This document shows positions 9,504-18,502 of a stretch of 64,000 bases of DNA, piece after piece. The notes beneath the pieces were generated by a model, which saw only the letters and a program-made list of their open reading frames with translations, had not been told where the DNA came from and did not search any database. The stretch comes from an uncultured Prevotella sp. (lineage in GTDB: Bacteria; Bacteroidota; Bacteroidia; Bacteroidales; Bacteroidaceae): NCBI GenBank assembly GCA_944320195.1, contig CALUGP010000010.1, forward strand, positions 1 to 64,000. Direction: 5' to 3'. Each line of letters opens with the position of its first letter. Within the stretch, counting starts at the first letter, position 1. The translations under genes were made by a program, and so were the position numbers.

Positions 9504-10317
9504 CAGTATTCGTCATTTTTTGTGAAGTTGTATGTATGCTCAAGCTCATGCTTTCATATATATTTTTTAGCAAAGGATTATTGTTCAGCATGTCCGATTG
9601 CATGTTTATAACATTTTTGTCATATCGTATGGCTGGCCCTGTTTGTGCGTTTATGGGCCGTATCGTATGTACTTTTTTTGCCGTTTCGTCAATTAGAGGC
9701 AGCATCACTTCAAACGGGATGTTATGTTCATTAAGTATCTCGGATGCTATTTCATAGCAATGATTGACGAAGTTACAAGCGAATACCGCCGCAAGATGAA
9801 TCTGTTTCCGTGCGTTGGAATCAAGATGGCGGACATTGTTGGATATGTTTGTTGCAATGGAGTACACTGTAGTTGTCGCAATTTCGTCATTCCCTTCAAT
9901 AAAACATGGTATATTGTTGAAATTCACAGCTTTGTCCTTCGAAAATGTCTGCATTGGATACAACACTCCATAATGTTCAGCCATGTCTTTGAATATGGTC
10001 AAGGGGATGCTCCCCGCTGTGTGTATGAATACTTTTTCTTCTTTGTTTTTACACAATGTGGGTATAATATCCGGCATTGCATTGTCTTTTATTGAAACGA
10101 TGTATACGTCTGCTTCAGTATTTATTTCTTCGATGTTGTCAGTCGGGGTGGCATTGACATTTGTTGCAAGTGCTGATGCAGATCGCATCGTTTTGCTGTA
10201 TACCTGCAATATTTCATGTCCGTTGGCAACAAGGGCTTTGCCTAAGTTTGTGGCGAGATTGCCTGCTCCGATCATGACAATTTTCCTTCGTTCAGTGTCG
10301 TTTCCTATGCTGGTCAT
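9496..10317 (-). CDS. Rossmann-fold oxidoreductase-like protein with DUF2520 domain
   Basis: 273 residues. A nucleotide-binding N-terminal Rossmann domain has [17 protein letters not shown] (Gly17, Gly19), and a helical C-terminal domain includes [18 protein letters not shown], the arrangement of the DUF2520 family related to F420/NADP oxidoreductases and ketopantoate-like reductases. The reaction is unknown. It is the first gene of the kdsC-maf operon. A -7-like box (TACCTTTG on the minus strand, 10384-10391) lies about 65 bp upstream. Confidence 0.85.
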   Translation of the reverse strand: MTSIGNDTERRKIVMIGAGNLATNLGKALVANGHEILQVYSKTMRSASALATNVNATPTDNIEEINTEADVYIVSIKDNAMPDIIPTLCKNKEEKVFIHTAGSIPLTIFKDMAEHYGVLYPMQTFSKDKAVNFNNIPCFIEGNDEIATTTVYSIATNISNNVRHLDSNARKQIHLAAVFACNFVNHCYEIASEILNEHNIPFEVMLPLIDETAKKVHTIRPINAQTGPAIRYDKNVINMQSDMLNNNPLLKNIYESMSLSIHTTSQKMTNTDD

Positions 10318-10422
10318 ATGTCGCTGCCTCCTTATGTGAGTTAAATTTCACGTTGTCTGGTGAGTCTGTTGCAAACTGTGGCGCAAAGGTAGGTATTTAT
10401 AAGGCAAAAAGACTCTTGCTTA

Positions 10423-10452
10423 TTGTTTTTTAGAAAAGATTTATTATTTTTG
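10423..10452 (+). promoter_or_regulatory. Bacteroidota-type promoter for the FemAB/GNAT-like gene
   Basis: -33 element TTG (10423-10425), a 19-bp spacer, and -7 element TATTTTTG (10445-10452). The start codon is only 5 bp past the -7 box, so the predicted transcript would have almost no leader. Confidence 0.5.
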
Positions 10453-10456
10453 CGCT

Positions 10457-11428
10457 ATGAACGAAATCAGAATCGTCATAATATCCAAAGGCGATGAGCT
10501 TCCAGAAATGCTGTGCTGTGATTTTTTTCACAGTGATGCCTTGTTCCGTATCATAGAAAATACCCCTGGGCAGAAACCTTACATGGTGATAGCTTACGAG
10601 GGTGACGATATCGTGGCACATATGCTTGTGATGTTGCGTCGCAGGGGGGCTCTCATTCCGCCATACCTGTTCACACAAGCCAGGGTTTATGGCGAGGGAG
10701 AATATGCTCAGGATTGTGATAAGGAAGAAATTTTCGGTCAGATGCTGAAACATGTGGTGAGGAAGCTTAGGCGTGACTTGTGCATGTACATAGAGTTCAG
10801 CGATTTGAGTTCAAAGATGTTCGGTTATGGCAAGTTCAGAAGCCACGGTTTTTTTCCTGTACATTGGATGGAGATACATAATTCCCTGCATAGCATGAGT
10901 CCCACTAAGAGGCTTACGCCGAGGATGTCAAGGCTTATTGCGAATGCGGAAAAGTCAGGTTTTACGACGGTTGTGGCTAAAACCGACGAAGAGCTATATG
11001 CATTTTTTAAGATATTAAGGGGGCGCATATCTTTAAAAGTAAGGCGTTTCATTCCTGATTGCAGATTGTTTGCCGAACTGCTGAGGCGTGGTAGTTGCCG
11101 TTTGTATGCTACTTATTATAAGGGTGAAGTGGCCGGTGGGTGCATATGCGTGTATTCCAGAGACAATTGCTATCTGTGGTATCTGGCGACAAGGCGCAAA
11201 TTATATAAGAAGCGCGCCAATTCCATAACCGTGTGGACGGCAATAAAGCAGGCGTATGATGAAGGATCCTGGCACATCTACTTTATGGATGTGGGTTTGC
11301 CTTTTAAGAAAAACAAGTTTCGTGATTTCATTCTTGGTTTTGGTGGAAAACCGGTAGGCACATATCGTTGGTTTCGCTGCACATTCAAATGGATAAACAA
11401 TCTTTTGTCTTGGATTTACCGTGAATGA
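10457..11428 (+). CDS. FemAB/GNAT-like acyltransferase family protein
   Basis: 323-residue cytoplasmic protein. Its C-terminal half (about 170-320) has the pattern of FemAB-like GNAT proteins: a long helix with conserved Arg (LRGRISLKVRRFIPD), then RLYATYYKGEVAGGCICVYS and CYLWYLATRRK. Such proteins transfer amino-acyl or acyl groups, sometimes in cell-wall or capsule synthesis; the substrate here is unknown. The TAA-containing end abuts the region where a TonB receptor begins. A -7 box ending 4 bp before the ATG suggests a nearly leaderless mRNA. Confidence 0.65.
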   Translation: MNEIRIVIISKGDELPEMLCCDFFHSDALFRIIENTPGQKPYMVIAYEGDDIVAHMLVMLRRRGALIPPYLFTQARVYGEGEYAQDCDKEEIFGQMLKHVVRKLRRDLCMYIEFSDLSSKMFGYGKFRSHGFFPVHWMEIHNSLHSMSPTKRLTPRMSRLIANAEKSGFTTVVAKTDEELYAFFKILRGRISLKVRRFIPDCRLFAELLRRGSCRLYATYYKGEVAGGCICVYSRDNCYLWYLATRRKLYKKRANSITVWTAIKQAYDEGSWHIYFMDVGLPFKKNKFRDFILGFGGKPVGTYRWFRCTFKWINNLLSWIYRE

Positions 11429-11508
11429 CTGGTGCTTGGCATCGGCCGTTGATGGCGCATCGCTTTGTTCCCATGCAATATTTAAACAGTATAGCCGTTA
11501 TATACGAA

Positions 11509-13884
11509 ATGACGACAAGGCGTTTCCATATAATCATATTTATGCTTTTGTGCGTATTGGCGGCAAAGGCGCAGACTTTTACGCTTCAGGGGCGTGTTAC
11601 TGATGAGCAGATGAATCCTGTCGAACTTGCCACGGTGTCCGTAGTGCAGCAGGGAAAGATGACCATGACCAATCTTAAAGGCGAATATTCCTTGCGGCTT
11701 ATGTCGGCTGACAGTGTTGTCGTGCGTTTCTCAATGATCGGTTATAAGGCGAAGACGCGTGTGCTCAGGCGTCCCAAGGGCAGGCAGACATTGCTTGTTC
11801 AGTTGTATTCTGACAGTCAGTTGGACGGAGTTACTGTGACCGGACAGAAAGTGCAGACCGGACAGACTCAGAGTCTGGATACGGAAAATATGAGGAATGC
11901 GCCCAGTGTGACAGGCAACGCAGTAGAGGAGCTGGTGCAGTCGCAGGCCGGAGTTTCCACCCACAGCGAGCTTTCATCGCAATATAATGTGAGAGGCGGA
12001 AGTTTTGATGAGAACAGCGTATATATTAACAATGTGGAAGTCTATCGCCCGTTCCTTGTACGCAGTGGGCAGCAGGAAGGGTTGTCCATCATCAATCCTG
12101 ACATGGTTGAAGCCGTAGGCTTTTCTACAGGCGGCTTTGAGGCTAAGTATGGCGACAGGATGTCGTCAGTCTTGGATATCACTTATAAGAAGCCTAAGAG
12201 GCTTGAGGCAAAAGTGTCGGCAAGCCTGCTTGGTGCGAGTGCTTATGTCGGTTTCAGTACTAAGAAGTTTTCATGGAGCAACGGGCTGAGGTATAAGACA
12301 AACAAGTATTTGTTGGGCACTCTTGAGACCAAGGGAGAATATCGTCCTGACTTTCTTGACTATCAGACGTACCTGACGTATGAACCCAACAGCAGATGGA
12401 AAATAGAGTTGATGGGCGACATTTCCGAGAGCCATTATAATTTTTATCCTGAGGATCGTGAGACGCGTTTCGGCACAATGGAGAATGTAAAGTCGTTCAA
12501 GGTGTATTTTGACGGAAGCGAAAAAGACCTGTTCCGAACGTATTTCGGTTCTTTGAGCATTTCGCGCAGTTTCGGCAAGAATACAAGGCTGACACTTACG
12601 GCGTCGGCGTTTCATACCGACGAGCAGGAAAAGTATGACATACAGGGGCAATACTGGCTTACCCAGACGGAGACAAGCGAGAATCTTGGTGTGGGCACCT
12701 ATATGGAGCATGCGCGCAATTATCTTGAGGCTACGGTAAAGAGCGTGAAGTTGTCTGTGGCGCATAAGGCTGGGAAACATGACATGCAGGCCGGCCTTAC
12801 ATATAAAATTGAGGCTGTAAAGGAGCACAGCAAGGAGTATGAAATGCGCGATTCGAGCGGGTATAACATTCCTCATACAGGGCAGGATCTGCGCATGATT
12901 TATTCTCTTAACGCGCGCAACAGGCTTGACGCCAACCGTCTGGAGGCTTATGTGCAAGACACGTGGCGCTTCAGCAGCAAAGGCGGACATACGCTTTTTA
13001 CGCTTAATTATGGCCTGAGGTTCAGTCATTGGAATTTCAACAAGGAGAGCATTTTGAGTCCGAGAGTTTCGCTTGGCATTATTCCCGCGTTTAATCACAA
13101 TGTGACTTTGCGTTTTGCCACCGGTGTTTATTACCAGGCACCGTTTTTCAAGGAACTGCGCGACACGGCTACGGTCAACGGCATAACTGCGGCCACGCTC
13201 AACCGCAACGCCAAGAGCCAGCGCTCAATACACTTTATTGCCGGATTTGATTGTCGCTTCAAGATGAAGGAGCGCCTTTACAAATTTACGGCGGAGGCTT
13301 ATTACAAGGCTTTGTCGAACATTGTTCCTTATACGGTTGACAACGTGAAGATTGTTTATGATGCGAGCCGTCAGTGCAGCGGACATGCCGCCGGACTAGA
13401 CTTGAAGCTTTACGGAGAGTTTGTGCCCGGCACAGACTCGTGGGTGAGCTTGTCGCTCATGGATGCCAAGATGGACATAAACGGCAAGAGCATACCGATG
13501 CCTACCGATCAGAGATATGCGCTGAACTTGTTTTTCACCGACTATTTCCCCGGCACAACCCGTTGGCGCATGTCGCTGAGGCTCGCATATGCCGACGGCC
13601 TGCCTTTCGGCGCTCCTCACCGCAGCCTTGACACGATGCCGTTTCGTGCTCCGGCGTATAAAAGGGCGGATATAGGCATGAGCTATCGGCTGCTTGACAA
13701 CGACGGGCGTAGCCGCAAATCTGTGTTCCGGAATATCTGGCTTGGTGTAGATTGCCTCAATCTTCTTGGTATAAACAACGTCAATTCTTATTATTGGGTC
13801 ACCGATGTCACCAGCCAGCAGTATGCCGTGCCCAACTATCTTACGGGCAGGCAGGTGAATGTAAGGGTGTCGTTTGAGTTCTAA
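11509..13884 (+). CDS. TonB-dependent receptor with CarboxypepD_reg-like domain
   Basis: About 791-residue outer-membrane receptor for energised uptake. The ATG at 11509 is chosen because a signal peptide follows directly (MTTRRFHIIIFMLLCVLAAKA); an in-frame ATG at 11425 overlaps the upstream gene by 4 bp but would put 28 residues before that signal. Domains: signal to about 22, carboxypeptidase-regulatory-like beta-sandwich at about 25-110, plug at about 115-240 (NAVEELVQSQAGV, YNVRGGSFDENSVYINNVEV), then a barrel ending in an aromatic Phe (VNVRVSFEF). No SusD partner lies next to it, so it is probably not a glycan PUL receptor. The substrate is unknown. Confidence 0.88.
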   Translation: MTTRRFHIIIFMLLCVLAAKAQTFTLQGRVTDEQMNPVELATVSVVQQGKMTMTNLKGEYSLRLMSADSVVVRFSMIGYKAKTRVLRRPKGRQTLLVQLYSDSQLDGVTVTGQKVQTGQTQSLDTENMRNAPSVTGNAVEELVQSQAGVSTHSELSSQYNVRGGSFDENSVYINNVEVYRPFLVRSGQQEGLSIINPDMVEAVGFSTGGFEAKYGDRMSSVLDITYKKPKRLEAKVSASLLGASAYVGFSTKKFSWSNGLRYKTNKYLLGTLETKGEYRPDFLDYQTYLTYEPNSRWKIELMGDISESHYNFYPEDRETRFGTMENVKSFKVYFDGSEKDLFRTYFGSLSISRSFGKNTRLTLTASAFHTDEQEKYDIQGQYWLTQTETSENLGVGTYMEHARNYLEATVKSVKLSVAHKAGKHDMQAGLTYKIEAVKEHSKEYEMRDSSGYNIPHTGQDLRMIYSLNARNRLDANRLEAYVQDTWRFSSKGGHTLFTLNYGLRFSHWNFNKESILSPRVSLGIIPAFNHNVTLRFATGVYYQAPFFKELRDTATVNGITAATLNRNAKSQRSIHFIAGFDCRFKMKERLYKFTAEAYYKALSNIVPYTVDNVKIVYDASRQCSGHAAGLDLKLYGEFVPGTDSWVSLSLMDAKMDINGKSIPMPTDQRYALNLFFTDYFPGTTRWRMSLRLAYADGLPFGAPHRSLDTMPFRAPAYKRADIGMSYRLLDNDGRSRKSVFRNIWLGVDCLNLLGINNVNSYYWVTDVTSQQYAVPNYLTGRQVNVRVSFEF

Positions 13885-13945
13885 CGGCCGATTGGGGCTT
13901 AAAGATTGCCAGCCTGTTTCAGCATGCATGCCTGGCCGTATTCCA

Positions 13946-14024
13946 AAAGGCCGTCTTTCAGGGCATGAAAGACGGCCTTTTATGTTGTAAAAGACGGTCT
14001 TTGGGAAGGCGTTTTGCGGCCTTT
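13946..14024. repeat. 22-bp-period array, locus 2 (4 units, with terminator-like hairpin)
   Basis: Units start at 13946, 13968, 13990 and 14012. The first two are exact cores in opposite orientation, AAAGGCCGTCTTT then AAAGACGGCCTTT, so with a flanking A/T they form a 14-bp perfect stem (13945-13958 with 13968-13981) that can terminate transcription after the TonB receptor. The third is AAAGACGGTCTTT and the fourth keeps CGGCCTTT. Confidence 0.8.
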
Positions 14025-14087
14025 TGCATGCAGCTTGTCCTTACGCAGGATTGTGGCTGGTTTATTATACATTTTAATGAAGAAATA

Positions 14088-14119
14088 TTTGCACGGTTGG
14101 AAATAAATGCCTACCTTTG
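14088..14119 (+). promoter_or_regulatory. Strong Bacteroidota-type promoter upstream of the candidate RNA and riboflavin synthase
   Basis: -33 TTTG (14088-14091), 20-bp spacer, -7 TACCTTTG (14112-14119). Start of transcription is expected near 14126, leaving about 260 nt before the riboflavin synthase start codon. Confidence 0.65.
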
Positions 14120-14125
14120 CAACAG

Positions 14126-14354
14126 TAAAAGGAGACATACAGACCGTATTGGTTCGATCGGGATACTCATCAATAAAAAACGAAAACCGGGATGACTTCT
14201 CTTGCTGATGGCGGGCCACAATGCCGCGAGGCATAGCTGTAAAGCCGGTGGATTACAAAGGCGGAGAGCTCTCAAATCTTACTAGCTCGGAGTTTTCATC
14301 ACATCACCGGTACGGTCTTTTCTACATACACGGGCAGGAAAAACATTCCTGCCC
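14126..14354 (+). ncRNA. Candidate structured RNA or leader upstream of riboflavin synthase
   Basis: About 230 nt begin just after a good promoter and end in a hairpin, GGGCAGGAA (14332-14340) with TTCCTGCCC (14346-14354). Inside are a 5-bp stem closed by a GCGA tetraloop (ATGCC-GCGA-GGCAT, 14221-14234) and a CCGGTG/CACCGG pair enclosing GAGCT/AGCTC. It does not show the conserved FMN-riboswitch blocks, nor tmRNA, RNase P or SRP signatures. It could be a small RNA ending at the hairpin or an attenuating leader. A 47-codon frame at 14221-14364 overlaps it but looks incidental. The family is unknown. Confidence 0.35.
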
Positions 14355-14385
14355 ATTTGCTTAATGTTAAAAACGAGAGTTTCAA

Positions 14386-14988
14386 ATGTTTTCCGGAATA
14401 GTTGAAGAGACGGCTGTGGTCATGGCTGTAGAGAGGTGTGGTGGCAACATTGACATAACGTTGAAATGTACGTTTGCCGATGAGTTGAAAATAGACCAAA
14501 GCGTGTCGCATAACGGAGTCTGCCTTACGGTAGTGCGCCTTGACGGCGGATGTTACACTGTGACCGCAATGAAAGAGACTCTTGAGCGTTCTAACCTCGG
14601 ATTGCTTCAGGTTGGCGACAGGGTCAACGTTGAGCGTTCGATGGAGATGAACGGGCGTCTCGACGGGCACATTGTACAGGGCCATGTGGACATGACGGCC
14701 GAGTGTGTGGACATGCGCGACGCTGACGGCAGCACTTATTTCACGTTTAAGTATGATTTTGACCCCGAGATGGCGCGCCGCGGGTATTTCACGGTTGACA
14801 AGGGCAGTGTCACGGTCAACGGCGTTTCGCTTACCGTGTGCTCCCCTACGGATGACACTTTTACCGTGGCCATAATTCCTTATACGTTTGAACACACCAA
14901 TTTCAGCGACATTGGGATTGGTTCGACTGTGAATGTCGAGTTTGACATACTTGGCAAGTATATTGCCCGGCTCAGTCATTTCAATTGA
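14386..14988 (+). CDS. ribE: Riboflavin synthase, alpha subunit
   Basis: 200-residue cytoplasmic enzyme that dismutates two 6,7-dimethyl-8-ribityllumazine molecules into riboflavin. The N-terminal MFSGIVEE and the duplicated lumazine-binding domains are clear: repeat 1 has SHNGVCLTVV and repeat 2 has VTVNGVSLTVC, each about 95 residues. Length is normal. It stands alone, not in a rib operon, and is preceded by a long leader with strong secondary structure. Naming in the literature varies (ribE or ribC). Confidence 0.95.
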   Translation: MFSGIVEETAVVMAVERCGGNIDITLKCTFADELKIDQSVSHNGVCLTVVRLDGGCYTVTAMKETLERSNLGLLQVGDRVNVERSMEMNGRLDGHIVQGHVDMTAECVDMRDADGSTYFTFKYDFDPEMARRGYFTVDKGSVTVNGVSLTVCSPTDDTFTVAIIPYTFEHTNFSDIGIGSTVNVEFDILGKYIARLSHFN

Positions 14989-15044
14989 CAACAACTCTTT
15001 CCGCGCCGAAGCTTAACAACTGTTAACGGCTTATGGCGATATAG

Positions 15045-15093
15045 ACAAAATGGATATATGTCTCTACTAACAGGCGACGTATATCCATTTTGT
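15045..15093. terminator. 14-bp perfect inverted repeat between ribE and tolC-like gene
   Basis: ACAAAATGGATATA (15045-15058) pairs perfectly with TATATCCATTTTGT (15080-15093) across a 21-nt loop. The 3' arm ends in a T-rich run, so it fits a terminator for riboflavin synthase, although the long loop and its position just before the next promoter also allow a regulatory role. Confidence 0.6.
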
Positions 15094-15149
15094 TTTACCG
15101 CCAGTATTTTATTTCGTACTTTTGCATGGTGTATAACAATGCATGGAAT

Positions 15150-16496
15150 ATGGGAAAGAATAGGATAACGGCAACAGTTGGTGTCTTTTTCGTGTCGGCG
15201 TGTTGGGCGTTGGCAGGCAACGGGCGGCAATGGACGTTGAAGGATTGTATTGATTACGCCTTGGAACATAACATAACGGTCACGGAGGGGCGGCTGGCTG
15301 TGCGCTCGTCAAGCGAGGACATAAGCGAGGCCAAGGCGAAGTTGTACCCTTCGTTGTCATTTTCGACAACGCATCAGGGCGGTTACAGACCGTTTGCCGA
15401 CGGCTCGGGAGACTATATGGACAATGTCAGCTATGCCGGAGATTATGGCTTGAACGCCAACTGGACTGTATGGAACGGCAATGCGAACCGTAACACGTTG
15501 AAACAACAGAAAATCGTTGGCAAGCAGCAAGAACTGGCTCTTGAGGAAAGCGTGAACAGCATTCAGGAGCAGATTCTGAACCTGTACGTCCAGTTGCTGT
15601 ATGTAGGTGAAGCGGTCAAGGTGGACGAGCAGATCCTCGAGATAAGCCGGCAGAATGCAATACGGGGAGCTGAGATGTATGAGGTTGGCTCGTTGTCAAA
15701 GGCAGACCTGTCACAGCTTGACGCCCAAGTGGCTACCGACGAGTACAACCTGGTCAACATGAAAGGGCAGCTTGAAGACTACAAACAACAATTGAAATAC
15801 CTTCTGAGGCTGGACTATGACGCTGATTTCGATATAGCTGTTCCGTCTTCGTCAGACGAACAGGCACTGGCTCAGATCCCGTCGGTTCATGATGTATTGG
15901 CAAACGCAATGGTATTGCGTCCGGAAATAAGGGGGGCCATGCTTGGAATTGAGCACGGCAATGTCGGTATAGACATAGCCAAGGCCGGGCGCATGCCGAC
16001 GATAAGCCTGACTGGAGGCATTGGCACAAGCACTATTTCAGGCACGCACACGCAGATGGGAGTAAGTTCTACATGGGGAAACCAAATGAAGAGCAACATC
16101 AACGGCTCAATAGGCGTGACGCTAAGTGTGCCGATATTCGACAACCGTGCCGCCAAGACAGCCATAACAAAGGCGGAAATAAGCCTGCAACAATCCAAGG
16201 CCGAGGCCGACGATGCGAAAAGCAATCTTGCGTTGACAGTACAAGGCTTCTGGATAAACGCTACGACCAACCTGCAACGCTTTCGCGCGGCCGTGGCGAG
16301 TGTGGCCAGTGCGCAAGACAGCTATGACCTTCTGAGCGAGCAGTTCAGGCTCGGGCTAAAGAACATCGTAGAATTGACCAACGCAAAGACAACGTTGCTC
16401 AATGCGCAGCAGAACCGCCTTGAGAGCAAGTACATGGCCATATTGTATTTGCAGTTGCTTTATTTTTATAACGGGGAAGAAATGAAAATGATATAA
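15150..16496 (+). CDS. TolC-family outer-membrane efflux protein
   Basis: About 448 residues from the ATG at 15150, selected because it begins a signal peptide (MGKNRITATVGVFFVSACWA); upstream in-frame starts overlap or crowd a -7 box (TACTTTTG, 15117-15124). Two OEP domains follow, with the usual N-terminal WTLKDCIDYALEHN and long alpha-helical stretches rich in Gln, Ala and Leu. It forms the trimeric outer-membrane exit duct of a tripartite pump. It is followed after about 7 bp by a MacA-like adaptor and then by MacB-like ATPase and permease genes, so it very probably works with them. Confidence 0.92.
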   Translation: MGKNRITATVGVFFVSACWALAGNGRQWTLKDCIDYALEHNITVTEGRLAVRSSSEDISEAKAKLYPSLSFSTTHQGGYRPFADGSGDYMDNVSYAGDYGLNANWTVWNGNANRNTLKQQKIVGKQQELALEESVNSIQEQILNLYVQLLYVGEAVKVDEQILEISRQNAIRGAEMYEVGSLSKADLSQLDAQVATDEYNLVNMKGQLEDYKQQLKYLLRLDYDADFDIAVPSSSDEQALAQIPSVHDVLANAMVLRPEIRGAMLGIEHGNVGIDIAKAGRMPTISLTGGIGTSTISGTHTQMGVSSTWGNQMKSNINGSIGVTLSVPIFDNRAAKTAITKAEISLQQSKAEADDAKSNLALTVQGFWINATTNLQRFRAAVASVASAQDSYDLLSEQFRLGLKNIVELTNAKTTLLNAQQNRLESKYMAILYLQLLYFYNGEEMKMI

Positions 16497-16503
16497 TAAA
16501 GTT

Positions 16504-17691
16504 ATGAAACGTAAGAAGATACTAATGGCTTTGGCAGCCATAATCGTTGCAGTGGTGTGTTGTTGTCTCGCATTTTGTGGAAAGGACAGGCACGGAATAC
16601 AATATGACACGGCCGTGGTTGGCATCAACGACATATCCAATAGCGTCACGGCAACGGGCACGATTGAGCCTGTGACATCTGTCGACGTAGGAACACAGGT
16701 GTCAGGAATCGTTGCGAAAATATATGTTGACTACAACAGTGTGGTGAAAAAAGGCCAGGTGATAGCTGAACTGGACAAGACTAATTTGACAAGCCAGGTG
16801 AACACGGCGAAGGCCGCTCTTAATAATGCACAAAGCCAGTTGACTTATCAGAAGGCGAACTACAGGCGCTATAAGACCCTGTTTGACAAGGGACTTGTGA
16901 GCGCGGACGAATATGAGACGGCCTTGCTCTCATACAGGCAGGCGCAGGATGAAGTGAGACAACAGCAAGAAAGTCTCCAGCAGGCACAGACAAACTTGGG
17001 CTATGCTACAATAACTTCGCCGGTCGATGGTGTTGTGCTTTCACGTGAAGTCGAGGAAGGGCAGACTGTTGCCGCCAGTTTTGAGACTCCGACATTGTTT
17101 ACCATTGCTCAGGATTTGACGGACATGCGTGTGATTGCAGATGTGGACGAAGCTGATATAGGTGATGTCAAGGAAGGAGAGCGTGTGACTTTTACGGTTG
17201 ACGCATACCCTGAAGATACGTTCTCTGGCATAGTGACGCAAGTGCGCCAGGAGGGGAACACGGAGGATAATGTCGTCACTTACGAGGTTGTGATAAGCGC
17301 GCCAAACAAGGAATTGAAACTTAAGCCCGGGCTTACGGCAAACGTTTCCATATTCACTCTTGACAAACGTGGTGTAATGAGCGTTCCAAACAAGGCCTTG
17401 CGTTTTACTCCCACCAAAGAACTTATTGGCGACGCTCAGGTCGTTGACTGCAAAGGATCGAGCAAAGTATGGACTTTTGCTGACAATGTTTTCAAGGCTC
17501 ATCCCGTGAAAACCGGTATTAGTGACGGAATAAACACAGAGCTGTTGGGCGGCGTGCCAAAAGGTATGAAAGTGATAACCGAGATAAAGGTTGAAACTGG
17601 AAACATGCCGGAACCAGGAGGTGCAGGTCGGCAGGAAGCAAGTCCTTTTGCCCCCAAAGGGCCGGGACAGGACAAGAAAGGCAAGAAGTAA
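16504..17691 (+). CDS. Periplasmic adaptor of an ABC efflux pump (MacA/HlyD family)
   Basis: 395 residues. An N-terminal membrane anchor (about 5-24) is followed by a biotinyl-lipoyl-like half (VDVGTQVSGIVAKIYVDYNS), an alpha-helical hairpin at about 95-160 (AKAALNNAQSQLTYQKANY; FDKGLVSADEYETALLSYRQ), the second lipoyl half (ATITSPVDGVVLSREVEEGQ) and beta-barrel domains. The C-terminus is a low-complexity Gly/Pro/Lys tail. It bridges the inner-membrane MacB-like complex to the TolC-like channel. It is the second gene of the efflux operon. Confidence 0.93.
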   Translation: MKRKKILMALAAIIVAVVCCCLAFCGKDRHGIQYDTAVVGINDISNSVTATGTIEPVTSVDVGTQVSGIVAKIYVDYNSVVKKGQVIAELDKTNLTSQVNTAKAALNNAQSQLTYQKANYRRYKTLFDKGLVSADEYETALLSYRQAQDEVRQQQESLQQAQTNLGYATITSPVDGVVLSREVEEGQTVAASFETPTLFTIAQDLTDMRVIADVDEADIGDVKEGERVTFTVDAYPEDTFSGIVTQVRQEGNTEDNVVTYEVVISAPNKELKLKPGLTANVSIFTLDKRGVMSVPNKALRFTPTKELIGDAQVVDCKGSSKVWTFADNVFKAHPVKTGISDGINTELLGGVPKGMKVITEIKVETGNMPEPGGAGRQEASPFAPKGPGQDKKGKK

Positions 17692-17713
17692 TTGCATAAA
17701 CGTTTAGGTCGTT

Positions 17714-18466
17714 ATGGATGATAGAAAGGTAGTCATCGAGTTGCAAGACGTTCACCGTGATTTTCTTGTCGGTGATGAGACTGTGCATGCTTTGCGTGGT
17801 GTGTCTTTCAAGATATATGAGGGAGAGTTCGTCACAATAATGGGCAAATCAGGCTCCGGGAAATCCACATTATTGAACCAGTTGGGATGCCTTGATACGC
17901 CAAGTCGCGGCGAATATTATTTGGACGGCATATCTGTGCGCAAGATGAAAAAGCCGGAGAGGGCGGTTCTGAGGAACAGGAAGATTGGCTTTGTGTTCCA
18001 GAATTACAACCTGTTGCCTAAAACCACGAGCATTGAAAACGTGGAACTGCCTTTAATGTATAATCCTATGGTCGGCGCAACAGAACGCCGTGAACGTGCA
18101 GTGAGCGCTCTTGAAGCCGTAGGATTAGGCGACCGCCTTTATCATAAGTCAAACCAGATGTCGGGAGGCCAGATGCAACGCGTGGCCATAGCGCGTGCAC
18201 TGGTAAACAATCCTGCGGTTCTTTTGGCCGACGAGGCTACAGGAAATCTTGACACTAGGACTTCATTTGAAATTCTTGTGCTTTTTCAGAAACTGCATGC
18301 AGAGGGCAGAACGATAATATTTGTCACGCACAATCCCGATATCGCAAAGTATTCAAGCCGCAATATTGTACTTCGTGATGGCAAAATCAGGAGCGATATG
18401 CAAAACAACGAGATTCTTTCAGCGGAACGTTCTTTGGCTGAGCTCCCACCGTCACGTGACGATTGA
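17714..18466 (+). CDS. MacB/LolD-type ABC transporter ATP-binding protein
   Basis: 250-residue ATPase. Walker A GKSGSGKS at 44-51, Q-loop VFQNYNLLP, signature MSGGQMQRVAIARAL, Walker B VLLADEATGNLD and H-loop VTHN are all present. In canonical MacB this domain is fused to the permease; here it is a separate gene, the common arrangement in Bacteroidota. It lies 22 bp after the adaptor and 36 bp before the permease and should pair with both. The exported substrate (macrolide, peptide, lipid) cannot be told from sequence. Confidence 0.94.
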   Translation: MDDRKVVIELQDVHRDFLVGDETVHALRGVSFKIYEGEFVTIMGKSGSGKSTLLNQLGCLDTPSRGEYYLDGISVRKMKKPERAVLRNRKIGFVFQNYNLLPKTTSIENVELPLMYNPMVGATERRERAVSALEAVGLGDRLYHKSNQMSGGQMQRVAIARALVNNPAVLLADEATGNLDTRTSFEILVLFQKLHAEGRTIIFVTHNPDIAKYSSRNIVLRDGKIRSDMQNNEILSAERSLAELPPSRDD

Positions 18467-18502
18467 AATGTTTTATTTAAAGTTTCTTTACATTATTAGG
18501 AC

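Noticed and set aside
14221-14364. 47-codon frame starting MPRGIAVKPVDYKGG
   Set aside because: It coincides with predicted RNA stems, starts inside the tetraloop hairpin and resembles no protein family I know. Kept only as a note.
14126-14385. FMN riboswitch upstream of riboflavin synthase
   Set aside because: The conserved RFN blocks are absent; only a vague GCCGCGAGGC similarity was seen.
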